Program-made: the position numbers and the translations under genes
Shown here: one piece after another, positions 5,206-5,476 of the stretch
Numbering within the stretch: position 1 is the stretch's first letter
Layout: each line of letters starts with the position of its first letter
The notes under the pieces: model-generated
Database searches by the model: none
The model's input: only the letters and a program-made list of their open reading frames with translations
Told to the model about the DNA's origin: nothing
Source of the DNA: Clostridia bacterium
GTDB lineage: Bacteria; Bacillota; Clostridia; HGM11327
Length of the DNA stretch: 5,476 nucleotides
NCBI GenBank assembly: GCA_017935525.1
Contig: JAGBHJ010000048.1
Location: 1 to 5,476, forward strand
Reading direction: 5' to 3'

Positions 5206-5233
5206 TTATACCATATTCTGAACAAGATGTCTA
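5205..5233 (-). promoter_or_regulatory. Promoter of the decayed four-helix-bundle gene
   Basis: The -35 box is TAGACA (5228-5233) and the -10 box is a perfect TATAAT (5205-5210), with a 17-bp spacer ending in TGG (extended -10). It seems intact although the gene behind it is broken. Confidence 0.6.
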
Positions 5234-5251
5234 CCAACCGAACACGGAAAT

Positions 5252-5272
5252 TTGTCACGCAGAGCGTGACAA
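5252..5272. repeat. Perfect hairpin, 9-bp stem
   Basis: TTGTCACGC, loop AGA, GCGTGACAA. No T tract follows on either strand, so it is not an evident terminator. It may be the first unit of the hairpin cluster that continues to the window edge. Confidence 0.55.
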
Positions 5273-5315
5273 GAAAAAGTTACAGGTTCAAGAAAAGGTG
5301 CAATGGTGAAAGGGG

Positions 5316-5338
5316 GTGTTTTTTACCCCTAAAAACAC
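5316..5338. repeat. Inverted repeat GTGTTTTT / AAAAACAC
   Basis: Eight-base arms (5316-5323 and 5331-5338) flank a 7-base centre. A competing pairing AGGGG with CCCCT overlaps it. It lies directly before repeat copy 2. Confidence 0.4.
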
Positions 5339-5380
5339 GAAAAGCCCTTGAAATCAAGGGGTTTAAGATTTTAGTGAAGT
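5337..5380. repeat. Dispersed repeat, copy 2
   Basis: Matches 3377-3420: the AAGCCCTTGA-AATCAAGGG stem with one mispair, then a TTTAAGATTTTAGTGAAGT tail. Unlike copy 1, it leads into a series of small hairpins. Confidence 0.65.
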
Positions 5381-5476
5381 TTTGGCTGCGCCAAAGTGAA
5401 GTTATGCTTCGCATAGTGATGTTGCTCACCCCGTTCGCAGCGATGTGATGTGTTCCAAATCACGTGCCGAAGGCAC
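5381..5476. repeat. Tandem small-hairpin array, continues past the window
   Basis: Successive short inverted repeats, several with 3-base loops: TTTGGC-TGC-GCCAAA (5381-5395), TATGC-TTC-GCATA (5403-5415), GTGA-TGTTGC-TCAC (5416-5429), GTGAT with ATCAC (5445-5463), and GTGCC-GAA-GGCAC (5464-5476). GTGAAGT or GTGATGT links recur between units. It resembles non-coding repeats dispersed in Clostridia genomes. An open frame on the plus strand across it is not believed to be a gene. Confidence 0.65.

Noticed and set aside
5227..5448. 73-residue open frame on the plus strand
   Set aside because: It lies across the promoter, hairpins and repeat array, has no ribosome site, and its translation simply follows the repeat units.
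5252..5476. CRISPR array
   Set aside because: The units are short hairpins of varying sequence and spacing, with no constant 24-37-bp repeat or unique spacers.

Overview
This window looks like chromosomal DNA from a Gram-positive anaerobe of the class Clostridia, probably a Ruminococcus-like or Oscillospiraceae gut bacterium. The grounds are family resemblance of the proteins, strong AAGGAG ribosome sites, consensus sigma-A promoters with 17-bp spacers, and a tRNA-Lys type seen in that group. This placement is inference, because no taxonomic marker gene is complete here. Every gene I can support lies on the minus strand, so the text below reads from high to low coordinates.

Right end (about 4650-5476): no intact gene. 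It holds a multi-hairpin repeat array that runs off the window edge, a promoter with a nested palindrome, a decayed four-helix-bundle (23S rRNA intervening-sequence type) protein gene, a 68-bp exact copy of sequence from 3692-3759, and the last 61 nt of a tRNA-Lys(CTT) lacking its first 15 nt. The last three are fused head to tail, and this chimera is the oddest part of the window.

Middle (about 3340-4650): a GNAT acetyltransferase with a perfect consensus promoter, followed by an Xre-type regulator whose C-terminal part looks like a PH/GRAM-type domain. The regulator is split by an apparent 1-bp deletion. A terminator-like inverted repeat lies downstream, and it is a second copy of the repeat found at the right end.

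Left (1-3330): a two-gene operon encodes a PlsC-like acyltransferase with an internal zinc ribbon, then a YfcC/DcuC-superfamily membrane transporter. The acyltransferase stop codon lies inside the transporter's ribosome-binding site. After it comes an independently promoted SGNH/GDSL hydrolase gene, cut off by the left edge of the window. The acyltransferase suggests phospholipid or lipid work at the membrane and the transporter suggests uptake or exchange of organic or amino acids, but nothing here fixes the substrate of either.

A recurring feature is a palindrome placed directly after the -10 box. It occurs at the SGNH, Xre and four-helix-bundle promoters. I find no clearly novel multi-gene system. 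The main points of interest are the chimeric tRNA/regulator/four-helix junction, the split regulator, the repeat family and the promoter palindromes.
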